In this document: positions 16,939-27,800 of the stretch, piece by piece
How the letters are laid out: each line of letters begins with the position of its first letter
How positions within the stretch are numbered: the stretch's first letter is position 1
Assembly (NCBI GenBank): GCA_038134525.1
Contig: JAYPVI010000007.1
Span: 59,307-123,306, forward strand
DNA: 64,000 nt
Direction: 5' to 3'
Source: GCA-002727735 sp038134525
GTDB taxonomy: Bacteria; Bacteroidota; Bacteroidia; Flavobacteriales_D; Parvicellaceae
Translations under genes and position numbers: made by a program
The notes under the pieces: model-generated
Database searches by the model: none
The model's input: the letters and a program-made list of their open reading frames with translations, nothing else
What the model was told of the DNA's origin: nothing

Positions 16939-18378
16939 GTGAAATACACATGTACACTCTTTTATACTTGCCTATTTTTTAACTTTTATGGTCAGATAGA
17001 AGCTTTGTTTGATATGAAAAAATTCAGACAAAATGATCAACATTTTATAGAAACCTACTTGTATATTTATGGTCACTCACTACTTCAAAACAAAGACACA
17101 AATCATAAAAACAAAAAAGTTGAAATCCTATTGTTTATTGAAAATGAGCAAAAAGAAATAGTAAATTTTAAAAAACACATTATTGAAGGTGATGCCATAG
17201 AAATTAATGATAATGGCATTTTAGACTTACAACGTTTCTCATTGAAGGATGGCCTTTACAATTTAAATGTAAAATTAGTTGATCAATTTGACACTACTAA
17301 CATTGAGGATCACCAGCAATCTTTTTCTTTATCCAGGAGTGTTTCTACTGATTTTTCAGATATCGAATTATTGGATAAATATTGGAAAAGCGATAGCATG
17401 AGTATTTTGAATAAATCAGGGTTTGAAATGGTACCACTAGTTACCACCTATTTTGGTCCTGAATTCAATCGATTGTCCTATTACACAGAGATTTATATTG
17501 ATGAAAAAACCAAAAGAGAAAACGAATCAGTTATCTTAACACAATCCATTGTAATTGAAGAAAACAACAAAATTGCAGGTCAATACAACAAATTAAAGAA
17601 GATTTCTACCGCTTCTATAGTTCCCGTATTAAACAGCTTTGACTTAACAAATTTACCTACTGGCAATTATATTCTCAAATTGTCTATAATGGATAAAAAT
17701 CAGCAAATATTAGCTTCCAAAGCGTTAACTTTTCAGCGTACCAATTTAAACAACAGCATGAAACTAAATAGGTTAAATTCTGTTTCAATTGCAAATACCT
17801 TTGCATCAACCCTATCCCATGATTCATTAAATGAATTTATGAAATGCATAGCTCCTTTAGCTTCCCATCTAGAAAAAAACATTATTGATAATAAACTAAA
17901 TGATATAAATGACACGCTTAAAAGACAATTCATCTACAGTTTTTGGTACAATCGATTTCCAAACAGTCCAGCTTTGAATTGGGAAAAATATAAAGCAGAA
18001 GTAAAAAAGACTAACGAGTTATTTGGCACAAAAGTGAGAAAAGGTTATGAAACAGATAGAGGTCGTATTTATTTAAAATACGGACCACCTAACACCATTA
18101 CGGATAGACCTAATGAGCCAAGCGCTTACCCCTATCAAATATGGCATTATTATAAAATAGGTCGATTCAACAATAAAAGATTCATATTCTATCTTCCTGA
18201 TTTGGTTTCTAATGATTACGTTATTTTACACTCAACTCTTCAAGGTGAGTACTTTAATAATAATTGGAAAACTGATCTTCACAGCAGAAACACACCAGAA
18301 AGAAATGTTGATGCATTACAAAACCCTAATGACAATCAGTGGGGAAGCAATAGCAATTTATTTTTTATAAATCCCTAA
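16939..18378 (+). CDS. GWxTD domain-containing protein, exported
   Basis: A 479-residue protein with a signal peptide (TLFYTCLFFNFYGQ) after a GTG start; no in-frame ATG lies nearby. The N-terminal 300 residues are beta-rich and carry no motif I recognise. The C-terminal part, about 325-450, matches the GWxTD domain: FIYSFWYNRFP ... RKGYETDRGRIYLKYGPPN ... YPYQIWHYY ... RFIFYLPD, with the usual G-W-x-T-D replaced by G-Y-E-T-D. Function unknown; common in Bacteroidota. Followed by a glycosyltransferase with no gap. Confidence 0.85.
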   Translation: MKYTCTLFYTCLFFNFYGQIEALFDMKKFRQNDQHFIETYLYIYGHSLLQNKDTNHKNKKVEILLFIENEQKEIVNFKKHIIEGDAIEINDNGILDLQRFSLKDGLYNLNVKLVDQFDTTNIEDHQQSFSLSRSVSTDFSDIELLDKYWKSDSMSILNKSGFEMVPLVTTYFGPEFNRLSYYTEIYIDEKTKRENESVILTQSIVIEENNKIAGQYNKLKKISTASIVPVLNSFDLTNLPTGNYILKLSIMDKNQQILASKALTFQRTNLNNSMKLNRLNSVSIANTFASTLSHDSLNEFMKCIAPLASHLEKNIIDNKLNDINDTLKRQFIYSFWYNRFPNSPALNWEKYKAEVKKTNELFGTKVRKGYETDRGRIYLKYGPPNTITDRPNEPSAYPYQIWHYYKIGRFNNKRFIFYLPDLVSNDYVILHSTLQGEYFNNNWKTDLHSRNTPERNVDALQNPNDNQWGSNSNLFFINP

Positions 18379-18380
18379 CT

Positions 18381-19397
18381 ATAAATACAGCTGTTTGCAT
18401 ATTGAACTTTAACGGAGAAAATTGGTTAAGAAAATTTCTTCCAGATTTTATAGAACACTCAAACCAATTTGCAGAAATAGTAGTAATAGATAATGGATCA
18501 ACTGATCGTTCCCTACAAATAATTTCTTCTTTTGAAGATAAAATAAAGCTAATAAAACTCCAAAAAAACCTTGGCTTTGCTGGTGGTTATAATGAAGGAT
18601 TAAAACAACTGAATCACGATTTTTTTGTCATTGTAAACTCGGATATTCAAGTTACTAAAGGTTGGCTTACACCCCTTATCAACATATTATCAAAAAACAA
18701 AAATGTAGTTGCTGTGCAACCTAAAATTTTGAGTTTCAACAGAAGAGAAGAATTTGAATACGCAGGTGCAGCAGGAGGGTTCATTGACAAGTTTGGTTAT
18801 CCATTTTGTAGAGGAAGAATAGTAAATCATGTAGAAAAAGATGCAGGTCAATTTAATAACTGCCATGAAGTGTTTTGGGCATCTGGTGCTTGTATGGCTG
18901 TAAAAGCAAAAGCTTTTTTTAATGTTGGTGGATTTGATCCTGATTTTTTTGCTCATATGGAAGAAATTGATCTATGCTGGAGATGGAAAAATAAAGGAAA
19001 TTCTATTATGTACACTTGTGAATCTGTTGTTTATCATGTTGGAGGAGGCACACTCTCTTATGAAAGTCCTCATAAAACATTTTTAAATTTTAGAAATAGC
19101 TTATGGATGATTCATAAAAATTATGAAGGCAACCCTCCTCTACTTTTTAAAGTTATATCTAGAATGACCCTTGATCAAATTGCTTTTTTTAGGTTTTTAG
19201 CCATGGGCAAAGTAAAGAATGCAATAAGTATTATTAAAGCTCATTATCATTATTACAAGTCAATAAATAAACTCATTAAAAAGAGAAAAGCCATACCCAA
19301 AAGGAATGTTCAAAAAATGAACGGATATTCAAATAAGTTTATCATTTGGGAATATTTCATCAAGCAAAATCGTACATTTAAAAGCATCATGAAATAA
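18381..19397 (+). CDS. Family 2 glycosyltransferase (rhamnosyltransferase-like), probable AUA start
   Basis: GT-A glycosyltransferase of about 338 residues. The first strand reads NTAVCILNFNGENWL, then VVIDNGSTDRSL, NLGFAGGYNEGL, VNSDIQV (DxD-like), ASGACMAVKA and GGFDPDFFAHMEEIDLCWRWKNKG, the pattern of rhamnosyl- and related polysaccharide transferases. The first conventional start, TTG at 18402, falls inside the first beta strand (it encodes the Leu of CILNFNG). The frame upstream to the stop at 18351 offers only ATT (18360) and ATA (18381), so I place the start at ATA 18381. The gene begins 2 bp after the GWxTD stop and its own stop overlaps the next ATG (TAATG). Confidence 0.85.
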   Translation: MNTAVCILNFNGENWLRKFLPDFIEHSNQFAEIVVIDNGSTDRSLQIISSFEDKIKLIKLQKNLGFAGGYNEGLKQLNHDFFVIVNSDIQVTKGWLTPLINILSKNKNVVAVQPKILSFNRREEFEYAGAAGGFIDKFGYPFCRGRIVNHVEKDAGQFNNCHEVFWASGACMAVKAKAFFNVGGFDPDFFAHMEEIDLCWRWKNKGNSIMYTCESVVYHVGGGTLSYESPHKTFLNFRNSLWMIHKNYEGNPPLLFKVISRMTLDQIAFFRFLAMGKVKNAISIIKAHYHYYKSINKLIKKRKAIPKRNVQKMNGYSNKFIIWEYFIKQNRTFKSIMK

Positions 19398-20107
19398 TGA
19401 AAAGAATTACAACTTTCATACTCTATTTTTTTGCAACTGGTTTAATAACAAGTTATGCTCAATTTAATTTTGAAAATCAAATTAATAAACAAGAAATAAC
19501 AAAAGATATCATAGACCCTACTTATGGCATTACTCTTTATGAACCATTGAATTTGTATTTACACTCTGATTCCACTCGAATTGAGGAAGGTTATGCTGTA
19601 AATGGATGGAAAGAAGATCATTATTCTAGTGGTGAATTACTTCACAAAGGATACTATATTGAAGGACAACTTAAAGTCTACAAGAACTTTTACCCAAATG
19701 GAAACATAGAGCGTAATTTTAAGGCTATAGATAGTTTCAAGTCAAAGTTAACCCTATTCTATCCAAACGGAAATATTAAAAGCAAAGTGAGCTATTCTAA
19801 TGATTTTGCTATGGAATGGACCGATTACAATGAAAATGGAAATATTTCCTTTTATGAAAAATACAACAAAGACAAATTATCACATGAACAAAAAATATTT
19901 TATTATGATTCGGGGAACATTAAAGATGAATTGATAATTGATCAAAAAAAGAAGAAAACATACATCTACACGGAATACCATGAAAATGGCAGTATCAAAC
20001 TAAAAGGTCATCTTAAATATGACATGGGCATTTATGATTATGTCAAATACGGTACATGGCACCATTATGATGAGCAAGGAGGCAATCATAAAAAAGACCA
20101 TTACTAA
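19397..20107 (+). CDS. MORN-like repeat protein (YwqK-type repeats), exported
   Basis: A 236-residue protein with signal peptide (FILYFFATGLITSYAQF). It carries repeated YPNGNI / YYDSGNI / YHENGSIKLKG units, the MORN_2-type repeat (about 85-220) found in proteins databases often name YwqK antitoxins. Nothing here suggests a toxin-antitoxin pair: it is exported and follows a glycosyltransferase. Function unknown. It ends in a CTAA 4-bp stop overlap with hutH on the other strand. Confidence 0.8.
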   Translation: MKRITTFILYFFATGLITSYAQFNFENQINKQEITKDIIDPTYGITLYEPLNLYLHSDSTRIEEGYAVNGWKEDHYSSGELLHKGYYIEGQLKVYKNFYPNGNIERNFKAIDSFKSKLTLFYPNGNIKSKVSYSNDFAMEWTDYNENGNISFYEKYNKDKLSHEQKIFYYDSGNIKDELIIDQKKKKTYIYTEYHENGSIKLKGHLKYDMGIYDYVKYGTWHHYDEQGGNHKKDHY

Positions 20108-21597
20108 ATTGAATTCCTATTCAAAAACTTTTCTGATTTAACCATTAAATCATGCATCACAGTATCTTCTTCAACAAAAGGCACCTCAGTTGTGAAGTTT
20201 TTTATTAATTCCATTAGTTTAGTAGATGTTTTTCTAGGAGATCTAAATGCGAACGCCTGAGAAGCTACTAATAGTTCTATACTAAGAATTCGTTGTACAT
20301 TTTCAATAATTTCTTTCAATTTTACTGCTGAAATACTTCCCATACTCACATGGTCTTCTTGTCCATTAGATGATTCTATACTATCTACGCTTGCAGGCTG
20401 TGAGAGTATTTTGTTTTTACTCACAATACTAGCAGCAGTATATTGAGGTATCATAAACCCTGAATTTAAACCAGGATTTTTCACTAAAAAGACAGGTAGC
20501 CCACGATTTCCAGAAATTAACTTGTAAATTCTTCTTTCAGAAATACTACCCAACTCAGCTGTAGCTATAGCTAAAAAATCCATTAAATAAGCTAAAGGTT
20601 GACCATGAAAATTTCCGGCTGAAATAATTTCATCCTTATTATCAATGATTATGGGATTATCTGTAACTGAATTTATTTCAATCTCTACCTTTTGCTTAAA
20701 ATCAATGAAAACATCATATGAGGCACCATGAACCTGAGGAATACATCTAAATGAGTATGGATCTTGCACATCTTTATTTCTCACATCTTTTAATTCACTT
20801 CCAGATAATAATTTTAAAATTTCTTCAGAAATGTACTGTTGACCAAAATAAGGTCTTAAAGCATGTACTTTGGGACTAAACGGACTTAATTGACAATTAA
20901 ATGCATCCAACGAAAGAGCTGAAATCTTAGTAGAATGATCAAATAAGCGAGTTATTTGCAATGCCGCATGCACCGCATAAGCAGACATAAATTGAGTACC
21001 GTTTAATAGGGCTAATCCTTCTTTACTTTCCAGATTTAAAGGCTCAATATTTAATTCAAGGTGGATTTGTTCTGCAGAAATTGTCTTATTTCTATATGAT
21101 ACGTAACCTTCTCCTATTAAACCAAGAGTTAAGTGTGCTAAAGGCGCTAAATCACCAGATGCACCAAGAGAACCTTGTTCATATAGAATTGGAAATATAT
21201 CATGATTAAAAAAGAAAATGAGACGATTTAAAGTTGCTAACGTTATTCCGGAATAACCTCTTGATAACGATTGTATCTTTAAAAGCAACATGATTTTCAC
21301 CAGTTCGTTATCAACCTCTTTTCCAAAACCACATGCATGAGATCGAACGAGATTTACTTGTAACTTCTTAAGCTTTTCACTGGAAATTACTTCATTACAT
21401 AATGATCCAAAACCGGTATTAATCCCATAATGTAATGAATCTGTATTTTTTAATTTTTGGTCTAAGTAATTTCTGTTAGTTAAAACCTTTTTTTCTGTAT
21501 TTGAATCTAATTTTAATAAAAGATTATTGCTTAAAATTGCTTTTACATCAGCAATAGATAAATCATTTTGTGAAATATCAAAATAATTATCACTCAT
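20104..21597 (-). CDS. hutH: Histidine ammonia-lyase
   Basis: Deaminates histidine to urocanate, the first step of histidine degradation. The 497-residue protein has the Ala-Ser-Gly triad that forms the MIO cofactor at 146-148 (GSLGASGDLAPLAHL), YGINTGFGSL, RSHACGFG (the His that favours histidine lyases over phenylalanine lyases), LLNGTQFMSA, QDPYSFRCIPQVHG, VTDNPI and QEDHVSMG. The hutG-hutF pair lies 13 kb away; urocanase and imidazolonepropionase are not in the window. It overlaps hisS by 8 bp and is likely co-transcribed with it. A related aromatic lyase or aminomutase is less likely. Confidence 0.92.
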   Translation of the reverse strand: MSDNYFDISQNDLSIADVKAILSNNLLLKLDSNTEKKVLTNRNYLDQKLKNTDSLHYGINTGFGSLCNEVISSEKLKKLQVNLVRSHACGFGKEVDNELVKIMLLLKIQSLSRGYSGITLATLNRLIFFFNHDIFPILYEQGSLGASGDLAPLAHLTLGLIGEGYVSYRNKTISAEQIHLELNIEPLNLESKEGLALLNGTQFMSAYAVHAALQITRLFDHSTKISALSLDAFNCQLSPFSPKVHALRPYFGQQYISEEILKLLSGSELKDVRNKDVQDPYSFRCIPQVHGASYDVFIDFKQKVEIEINSVTDNPIIIDNKDEIISAGNFHGQPLAYLMDFLAIATAELGSISERRIYKLISGNRGLPVFLVKNPGLNSGFMIPQYTAASIVSKNKILSQPASVDSIESSNGQEDHVSMGSISAVKLKEIIENVQRILSIELLVASQAFAFRSPRKTSTKLMELIKNFTTEVPFVEEDTVMHDLMVKSEKFLNRNSI

Positions 21598-22948
21598 TCA
21601 GATCATTTATTAATTGACTTAATTTTAAAAGATGTTGTTCACCTGTTTGCATATTTTTTAATTCAACAATCATGTCCTTTTTGAAATCATCTGCTACAAA
21701 AATGATAAATGGAATATTGTTTTGATTAGCAAACTTAAGTTGTCTTTTTAATTTGTGGTCACTATTAGGGTAAATCATTACTCTCTTTGAGTATTCTCTT
21801 AATTCATTTGAAACCTTTATGGAGTTGATCATTTTTTCTGATCGATCGATAATCAAATATTCTGGAGAAATAATAACGTTATCAGGGAATAGTTTACACT
21901 CCTTAAGCACATCATAAATTCGTTCTGCTCCAAATGAAATCCCAACTCCTGAAACATCATTCAGTCCAAACTGTGAAGTTAAATTATCATATCTACCTCC
22001 TCCAACAATACTACCCATATTATAGTCATTTAAAACTACCTCAAAAATACTACCAGTATAATAATTTAACCCCCTAGCTAAAGTGAGATTTAGCTGCACA
22101 TTATCTATTTCAAGTTGCTCACATGTTTCCGTAATATATCTAGTCTCTTCTATTCCTTCCTTACCTAATTTTGAATTTCCTATTCTTTTCTCTAACCAAC
22201 CAATTGTTTCCTTTGAACCTGGAATAAGATTGAAAATGGATTCGAACATAGATGTACAAGAACTATTATTTACTTTATCAACTAGTTCTTTTAAGACGTT
22301 TTCTTTTCCAATTTTATCTAATTTATCAATAATAACAGCAATTTTTTCAAAATTCGAGGATTCACCGCAAGATTCTATTAGAGCAAAAAGAATTTTCCTA
22401 TTATTTAATTGAATAGTGTGATTTTTAAGTTGAAGTTTATTAAGAACATTTTTAATTATTTGTATCAATTCAACTTCAGCATTAACAGAATTAGTCCCAA
22501 TAACATCTACATCACATTGATAAAACTCTCTATATCTTCCTCTTTGAGGTCTGTCAGCTCTCCATACTGGTTGAATTTGGTACCTCTTGAAAGGAAAAGT
22601 AATATCATTTTGATGTTGCACTACGTACCTAGCAAAAGGAACGGTTAAATCATAACGTAACGCATCTTCAGAAAAAAGATGATCTGAAATACCATTTTGA
22701 CTTTGAGCAGATTGAACGGCTTGATTAAATTTAGCACCTCTTTTGAGAATCTTAAACAATAATTGATCTCCCTCTTCACCGTATTTTCCGGTTAAGGTAG
22801 ATAATTTCTCCATTGATGGCGTTTCAATGGGTAAGAAACCAAATAACTGAAACTCTTTTCTCAGCGTTTCAAAAATATAATTTCGTTTTGACACCTCTTC
22901 TGGTGAGAAATCTCTTGTTCCTTTCGGTATACTTGGCTTACTCATCAA
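21590..22948 (-). CDS. hisS: Histidyl-tRNA synthetase
   Basis: Charges tRNA-His. The 452-residue class II enzyme shows KGTRDFSPEE at the N-terminus, the motif 2 region QIQPVWRADRPQRGRYREFYQCDVDVIG, LARGLNYYTGSIFEV (histidine A motif) and GGGRYDNLTSQFG, then motif 3 GVGISFGAERIYDVL and an anticodon domain. The start has tandem ATGs (22948 or 22945). Its stop lies inside hutH: a synthetase and a lyase for the same amino acid sit in one transcriptional unit. Confidence 0.97.
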   Translation of the reverse strand: MMSKPSIPKGTRDFSPEEVSKRNYIFETLRKEFQLFGFLPIETPSMEKLSTLTGKYGEEGDQLLFKILKRGAKFNQAVQSAQSQNGISDHLFSEDALRYDLTVPFARYVVQHQNDITFPFKRYQIQPVWRADRPQRGRYREFYQCDVDVIGTNSVNAEVELIQIIKNVLNKLQLKNHTIQLNNRKILFALIESCGESSNFEKIAVIIDKLDKIGKENVLKELVDKVNNSSCTSMFESIFNLIPGSKETIGWLEKRIGNSKLGKEGIEETRYITETCEQLEIDNVQLNLTLARGLNYYTGSIFEVVLNDYNMGSIVGGGRYDNLTSQFGLNDVSGVGISFGAERIYDVLKECKLFPDNVIISPEYLIIDRSEKMINSIKVSNELREYSKRVMIYPNSDHKLKRQLKFANQNNIPFIIFVADDFKKDMIVELKNMQTGEQHLLKLSQLINDLNE

Positions 22949-22988
22949 AAACTAAAATATAAATTTAATACCAACCTAGAATTAAATA

Positions 22989-23015
22989 TAAAAAAACCTC
23001 GCTATTGCGAGGTTT
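22989..23015 (-). terminator. Rho-independent terminator after tRNA-Ser
   Basis: On the minus strand a 9-bp perfect stem AAACCTCGC / GCGAGGTTT (plus-strand arms 22994-23002 and 23007-23015, 4-base loop) is followed by a T run (plus-strand A run 22991-22996). It lies just after the tRNA gene and 40 bp before hisS. Confidence 0.85.
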
Positions 23016-23022
23016 ATTAAAG

Positions 23023-23107
23023 CGGAGAGTGAGGGATTCGAACCCCCGGTACCTTTCGGCACAATGGTTTTCAAGACCACCGCATTCGACCACTCTGCCA
23101 ACTCTCC
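23023..23107 (-). tRNA. tRNA-Ser (UGA)
   Basis: An 85-base type II tRNA on the minus strand. The acceptor stem GGAGAGT pairs with ACTCTCC (7 bp), the T arm contains GGTTCGAATCC, and a long variable arm (TGCCGAAAGGTA region) is typical of serine tRNAs. The anticodon loop CTTGAAA gives anticodon UGA (plus-strand complement at 23071-23073). The discriminator is G and the 3' CCA is not encoded. Confidence 0.96.
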
Positions 23108-23195
23108 ATGAGTGCGCAAAAATAGAAAAAACATTTATTATTGATAATAATTATAAAAATAATTCTCGTATTCTATTAGAATAGTAAATTTAGGT

Positions 23196-24113
23196 ATGTC
23201 TTGGGAAATTTGGATTAACAGTTACAGGCAATATTTAAGCATTGAGAAATCGCTATCAATAAACTCTGTTGATGCCTACACTAGAGACATTAAAAAACTT
23301 GGAATTTACTTCTCAGATGAGGAAAATAAAAAAAATCCTAAAGAATTAAAACATGATGATTTTATGGGATTTTTAAGTGATTTGCATCAAAAAAAAATAT
23401 CAGCTAGATCTCAATCAAGGATAATTTCCAGCATAAAATCTTTTTACAAATTTCTAATTCTAGAAAAAGAAATTTCAAACAATCCAAGTGAATTAATTGA
23501 ATCACCAAAAATTGGAAAAAAATTACCAGAATTTCTAACAATTAATGAGATAGATGATTTAATAAAATCGATTGATAGGAGCAAAAAAGAAGGTGAAAGA
23601 AATTTGGCTATGCTTGAAGTGTTATATGGTTGTGGATTAAGAGTTTCTGAACTTATAGATTTAAAAATATCTGAAATCTATTGGAAAGAAGGATTTATTA
23701 GAATTATAGGGAAAGGCAATAAAGAAAGATTGGTCCCCTTGGGCAAAATAGCTTCTAAACACTTGAAAATTTATATTAATGAAATAAGAATTCATCAAAA
23801 AAACATCAAAGATCATTTTATAGACCATGTATTCTTAAATAAAAACGGATCTAAATTATCAAGGGTAATGGTTTTTAAAATCATAAAAAATCTTTCTTCA
23901 CAATCGGGGATAAAAAAAAACATTTCTCCCCACACCCTAAGACATTCATTTGCTACACATTTAGTAGAGGGAGGTGCTGATTTGAGGGCAGTACAGGAAA
24001 TGCTAGGACATCAATCCATCACAACAACAGAAATATATACTCACTTGGATAGAAATTACTTAAAACAAACCATTTTAGACCATCATCCCATGGAAAAAAT
24101 TAAAATGGATTAG
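23196..24113 (+). CDS. xerD: Tyrosine recombinase XerD
   Basis: A 305-residue site-specific recombinase that with a partner resolves chromosome dimers at dif. The N-terminal SAM-like DNA-binding domain (YLSIEKSLSINSVDAYTRDIKKL) is followed by the catalytic domain with all six residues visible: Arg in YGCGLRVSEL, Lys in GKGNKERLVPLG, His and Arg in HTLRHSFATH, His in MLGHQSITTTEIY and the nucleophile Tyr in EIYTHLD. No mobile element is adjacent, so this is the housekeeping enzyme. The ends of this gene and the convergent SDR overlap by 14 bp. Confidence 0.93.
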   Translation: MSWEIWINSYRQYLSIEKSLSINSVDAYTRDIKKLGIYFSDEENKKNPKELKHDDFMGFLSDLHQKKISARSQSRIISSIKSFYKFLILEKEISNNPSELIESPKIGKKLPEFLTINEIDDLIKSIDRSKKEGERNLAMLEVLYGCGLRVSELIDLKISEIYWKEGFIRIIGKGNKERLVPLGKIASKHLKIYINEIRIHQKNIKDHFIDHVFLNKNGSKLSRVMVFKIIKNLSSQSGIKKNISPHTLRHSFATHLVEGGADLRAVQEMLGHQSITTTEIYTHLDRNYLKQTILDHHPMEKIKMD

Positions 24114-24804
24114 TTGCCCAAACATTGAGCTCTGGAACAAATCCTCTATCATCCATTTCTATTGCTGAAATTATAGCATGGGCAATTTCATTCGAGGATA
24201 ATTTTTTAGGTTCATCTTCTCGCTCAACTCTCTGCTTATTGTTAAATGCCGTGGGAACTTCACTAGGATTGATAAGCATTACTCTAATATTATCTCCTCT
24301 AAGTTCACTTCTCCAACATGAGGTTAATCCCCTAACAGCAAATTTAGAAGCACAATAAACAGATCCTGAAGCAAATCCGTTAGTAGATGCTGTTGAACCA
24401 ATATTTATGATGGTACCGAACTGTTGTGTTTTAAAAAACTTGACCACTTCTTGGGTCATCATCGTTAAGCCATAAACATTGGTAGAAAATATTTCATCAA
24501 AATCAGAAATCTTAACCGATTCCAATTTGGAAAAGTAACCAATTCCCGCATTATTTATTAGTACATCAATTCCACCCATGGAATGAAAGGCGTCAAGTAC
24601 TTTTACAGCAATATTATTGTATTTGGTTACGTCTAAGTGGATAGGGATAGCATTTATTTCTCCAGCTACGCGTTCTAACTTATTTTTATCTCTGCCCGTT
24701 ATACAAACTATTGCCCCAGCATGAACTAATTTTTTAGCTGTAGCTTTTCCGATACCTGAACTTCCTCCAGTTATTAATACTTTTAATCCTTTTAATTTTG
24801 TCAT
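24100..24804 (-). CDS. Short-chain dehydrogenase/reductase
   Basis: A 234-residue classical SDR: nucleotide-binding TGGSSGIGKAT near the N-terminus, NNAGIGYF, Ser in the INIGSTAS segment and the catalytic YCASK pair (Tyr and Lys). Cytoplasmic. The physiological substrate is unknown; related enzymes reduce 3-ketoacyl or small keto compounds. Convergent with xerD and divergent from the beta-helix protein. Confidence 0.9.
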   Translation of the reverse strand: MTKLKGLKVLITGGSSGIGKATAKKLVHAGAIVCITGRDKNKLERVAGEINAIPIHLDVTKYNNIAVKVLDAFHSMGGIDVLINNAGIGYFSKLESVKISDFDEIFSTNVYGLTMMTQEVVKFFKTQQFGTIINIGSTASTNGFASGSVYCASKFAVRGLTSCWRSELRGDNIRVMLINPSEVPTAFNNKQRVEREDEPKKLSSNEIAHAIISAIEMDDRGFVPELNVWATNPF

Positions 24805-24880
24805 AACAAAACAATCTTAGCTATTAATTATTAAATTAACGTTAATATAATGTTTTTACTTGGAAAATCAATTTGTAAAC

Positions 24881-27800
24881 ATGCTATTTAAACTTAAGTA
24901 TACTATTATTATTTTAGGTTGCTTTTTTTACAATGGAAGCTTTCTTACTAGTCAAAATATAATATCTAATGGAGATTTTGAAAACAATACTTCCGGATGG
25001 GATACGTATTTTGGAAGTGGATATGCTGGTACATTAATTCAGAGTACCATTAGCCACAGCGGAAGTTATTCAGCCAGAATAAATGTTACTCAAGTTCCTT
25101 CTACTCCACTAATTAGAGATGCACAGCTCAAAACAACTGATTTTTATATTAAGGCAGGTCATGATTATCATTTAAGCATGTGGCTTAAAGCAGATAAAAA
25201 TGTAGATATTGAAATAATATTAATTAAAAATACCACTCCTTGGACTTGGTTGGCATCTAAAACAATAAGTTTAAACACTTCATACCAACATATTGATTTG
25301 TTAGAAACGAATGCTCCATTTACCACTGATGATGATGTAAGATTGGCTATTAGATGTGGAAACGAAGTGGCCAAAATATACGTGGACGATGTCGTATTAA
25401 CAGATTGCACTTCACCTTCAGGGTACACCAGCTTACAAACCTCTGTGACAGGCAAGGGAACGATTAAAATACAAGACAACACGAATACAAATGAATGCAT
25501 TTTAGCTTGTAATGATCAATACCCCATCAACACAACTGTTTCACTACAGCCTGAAGCTGAACAAGGCTACAGTTTTAGTTATTGGAGTGGTGCTTGTAGT
25601 GGTAATGGAGCATGTAATGTTACCCTTGACCAGACCAAGTTTGTAGGGGCCCATTTTTCACTTACTGGAACTGATAATTCTATTTTGGATTACAGAAACA
25701 TAACGGATTGGGAAAATACTGGGCATGTGGGTGCAATACCTTATGATGGAAATATTATTGACATGACTCAACCCCCATATAATTGTGTTGGAAATGGAAC
25801 ATATAATAATGGGCAGGCGTTAATAGATGTACTTAATGATGTAAAAACAATGCCTGGATTCAATATTATTTATTTTCCTCAGGGTGAATACTACATAGCA
25901 GATTACAGAAGTTTTTACATTCCTAGTAATACCGTTATTAGAGGTGAATGTCCAACTAATACTACACTAAAAATTAAACCAATGATTGCCACTAGTTACA
26001 CCTCTAACCATATATTTCAATTAAGATTATGGAATGATTTAGCAAGTGGCTATGAAAATCTTTTAGGTGGATATCATAAAGGCAGTAACCAACTAATTGT
26101 AAATAATTCATCAAATTTTAACGTAGGTGATTTTATTGACCTTAGACAAGACAATGATATTGAAAAAATGTCCTCAAATAGAGTTCCTAATGAATTAGAT
26201 GCTACAGATTTTAATAACGCCTGGGTTGGATCTGCATCTGATTGTGTCGGTGAAGTATTTAAGATACTTGAAAAAAATGGGAATGTACTTGTTATTGATA
26301 AAGTATTACATTTTACCTATGACCCTAAATTAAACCCAAGAATAAAAAAATTAAACAACATTATTGAAAATGCAGGAATAGAAAACATCAAAATTAAAAG
26401 AATTACTAGTAAAGAATGTGACAATATTAAAATGGAAAATTGTTACAACTGCTGGGTTCGAAATATAGAAAGTGATTTCACTACAAAATCACATATTAGC
26501 GTAACTAGATCCTATCATGCTGAAATAACAGGAAATTACTTACATCACTCATTTGATTACGGAGGTCTTGGACACGGTTATGGAGTAGCCATGAATCACA
26601 GGAGTTCTAATTGTTTAGTAGAAGATAATATTTTCTACACGTTAAGACATGCTATGGTAGTAAGTTACAGCCCAAATGGAAATGTTTTTGGATATAATTA
26701 TAGTGAGGAAAGTTGGGATCCAAATGCAAACTTTGGTTTTGGAGATCAAAAAGCAGACATTTCTTTACATGGTTTTTATCCTCTTATGAATTTATTCGAA
26801 GGCAATGTCGTTGAGTTTATTCATAATTCAGATTGGTGGGGACCTAGTGGTCCTGGAAATACTTTTTTTAGAAACAGAGCCCTTTTAGAAGATTTTATGA
26901 TTGACGATAATTCAGATTATCAAAATGTGGTTGCAAATGAAATTGTTGATGGATTCAATATTCACAGTAGTGTGGATTACACGTTAAAACATAGTAACAA
27001 CTATAATCAGGGAACAATTGATAACAACACTCATATTTGGATGTTACCAAACTCACTTTATAAGAAAAGTCATATTCCTAATTTTTGTGATGGTTTCCCC
27101 TTTCCTCAAATAGGTCCAGTTGATTGGCTTCAAAATAATTCTGGAACATATCCATTTAATAGATCAAAAAATCCAGCGGAGTTTAGGTTTAAAAATGCAA
27201 CTGACAAGGTAGAATGTTTAGCTCCTTGTAATTTTAATACTGGATTACAGGATTTTTACAACACATGTGATACTGACATTTCAATAACATTAAATGCACA
27301 AAACAATTACACTAGGCTTTATGGTGTTGGAATTTACAGTGTTCCTTCTACATATGGTTCAGAAATTCCCGATTTCTATATTGAACTTTACAAGGATGGA
27401 TCACTAATACAAACTACATTTTCAAATCCGGTTGAGTCTAACGTAGATGTATATATTAAGATTTCTTCCATCATTTTAAATGCAACATCAAATTACGAAA
27501 TTAAGGTTTATGATAAAGATGTTACCTTTCACGATTATCTAGGTTCAGTATCTTTTTCTGGGAATAATCCACAGTATTATCAAACCAATTTTATTGGTGG
27601 AGAATTATTGGGAATAAGGTTAAATAAATTTGACTACAGAACTAGATATCTATGGAATGATGGTGTAGTGACTAATCCTCGAACATTTACTGAAAGTGGA
27701 ACCTATACAGTTGAAGTAACTCAAGGCAACGGCTGTGTAACTCACGATACAACAACAATTAGTGTTTTAGGACCTCCCCAAACCACAGGGATTCATACTT

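Noticed and set aside
19397..20107. YwqK antitoxin label for the MORN-like protein
   Set aside because: It has a signal peptide and no toxin partner; the label only reflects repeat similarity.
20104..21597. Phenylalanine or tyrosine ammonia-lyase
   Set aside because: SHACGFG, QEDHVSMG and the overlap with hisS favour histidine ammonia-lyase.
22083..22648. Two plus-strand open frames antisense to hisS
   Set aside because: They are shadows of a clear hisS gene and have no recognisable domain.
23196..24113. Integrase of a mobile element next to tRNA-Ser
   Set aside because: The protein looks like housekeeping XerD, the tRNA end is not duplicated nearby and no phage or plasmid genes are present.
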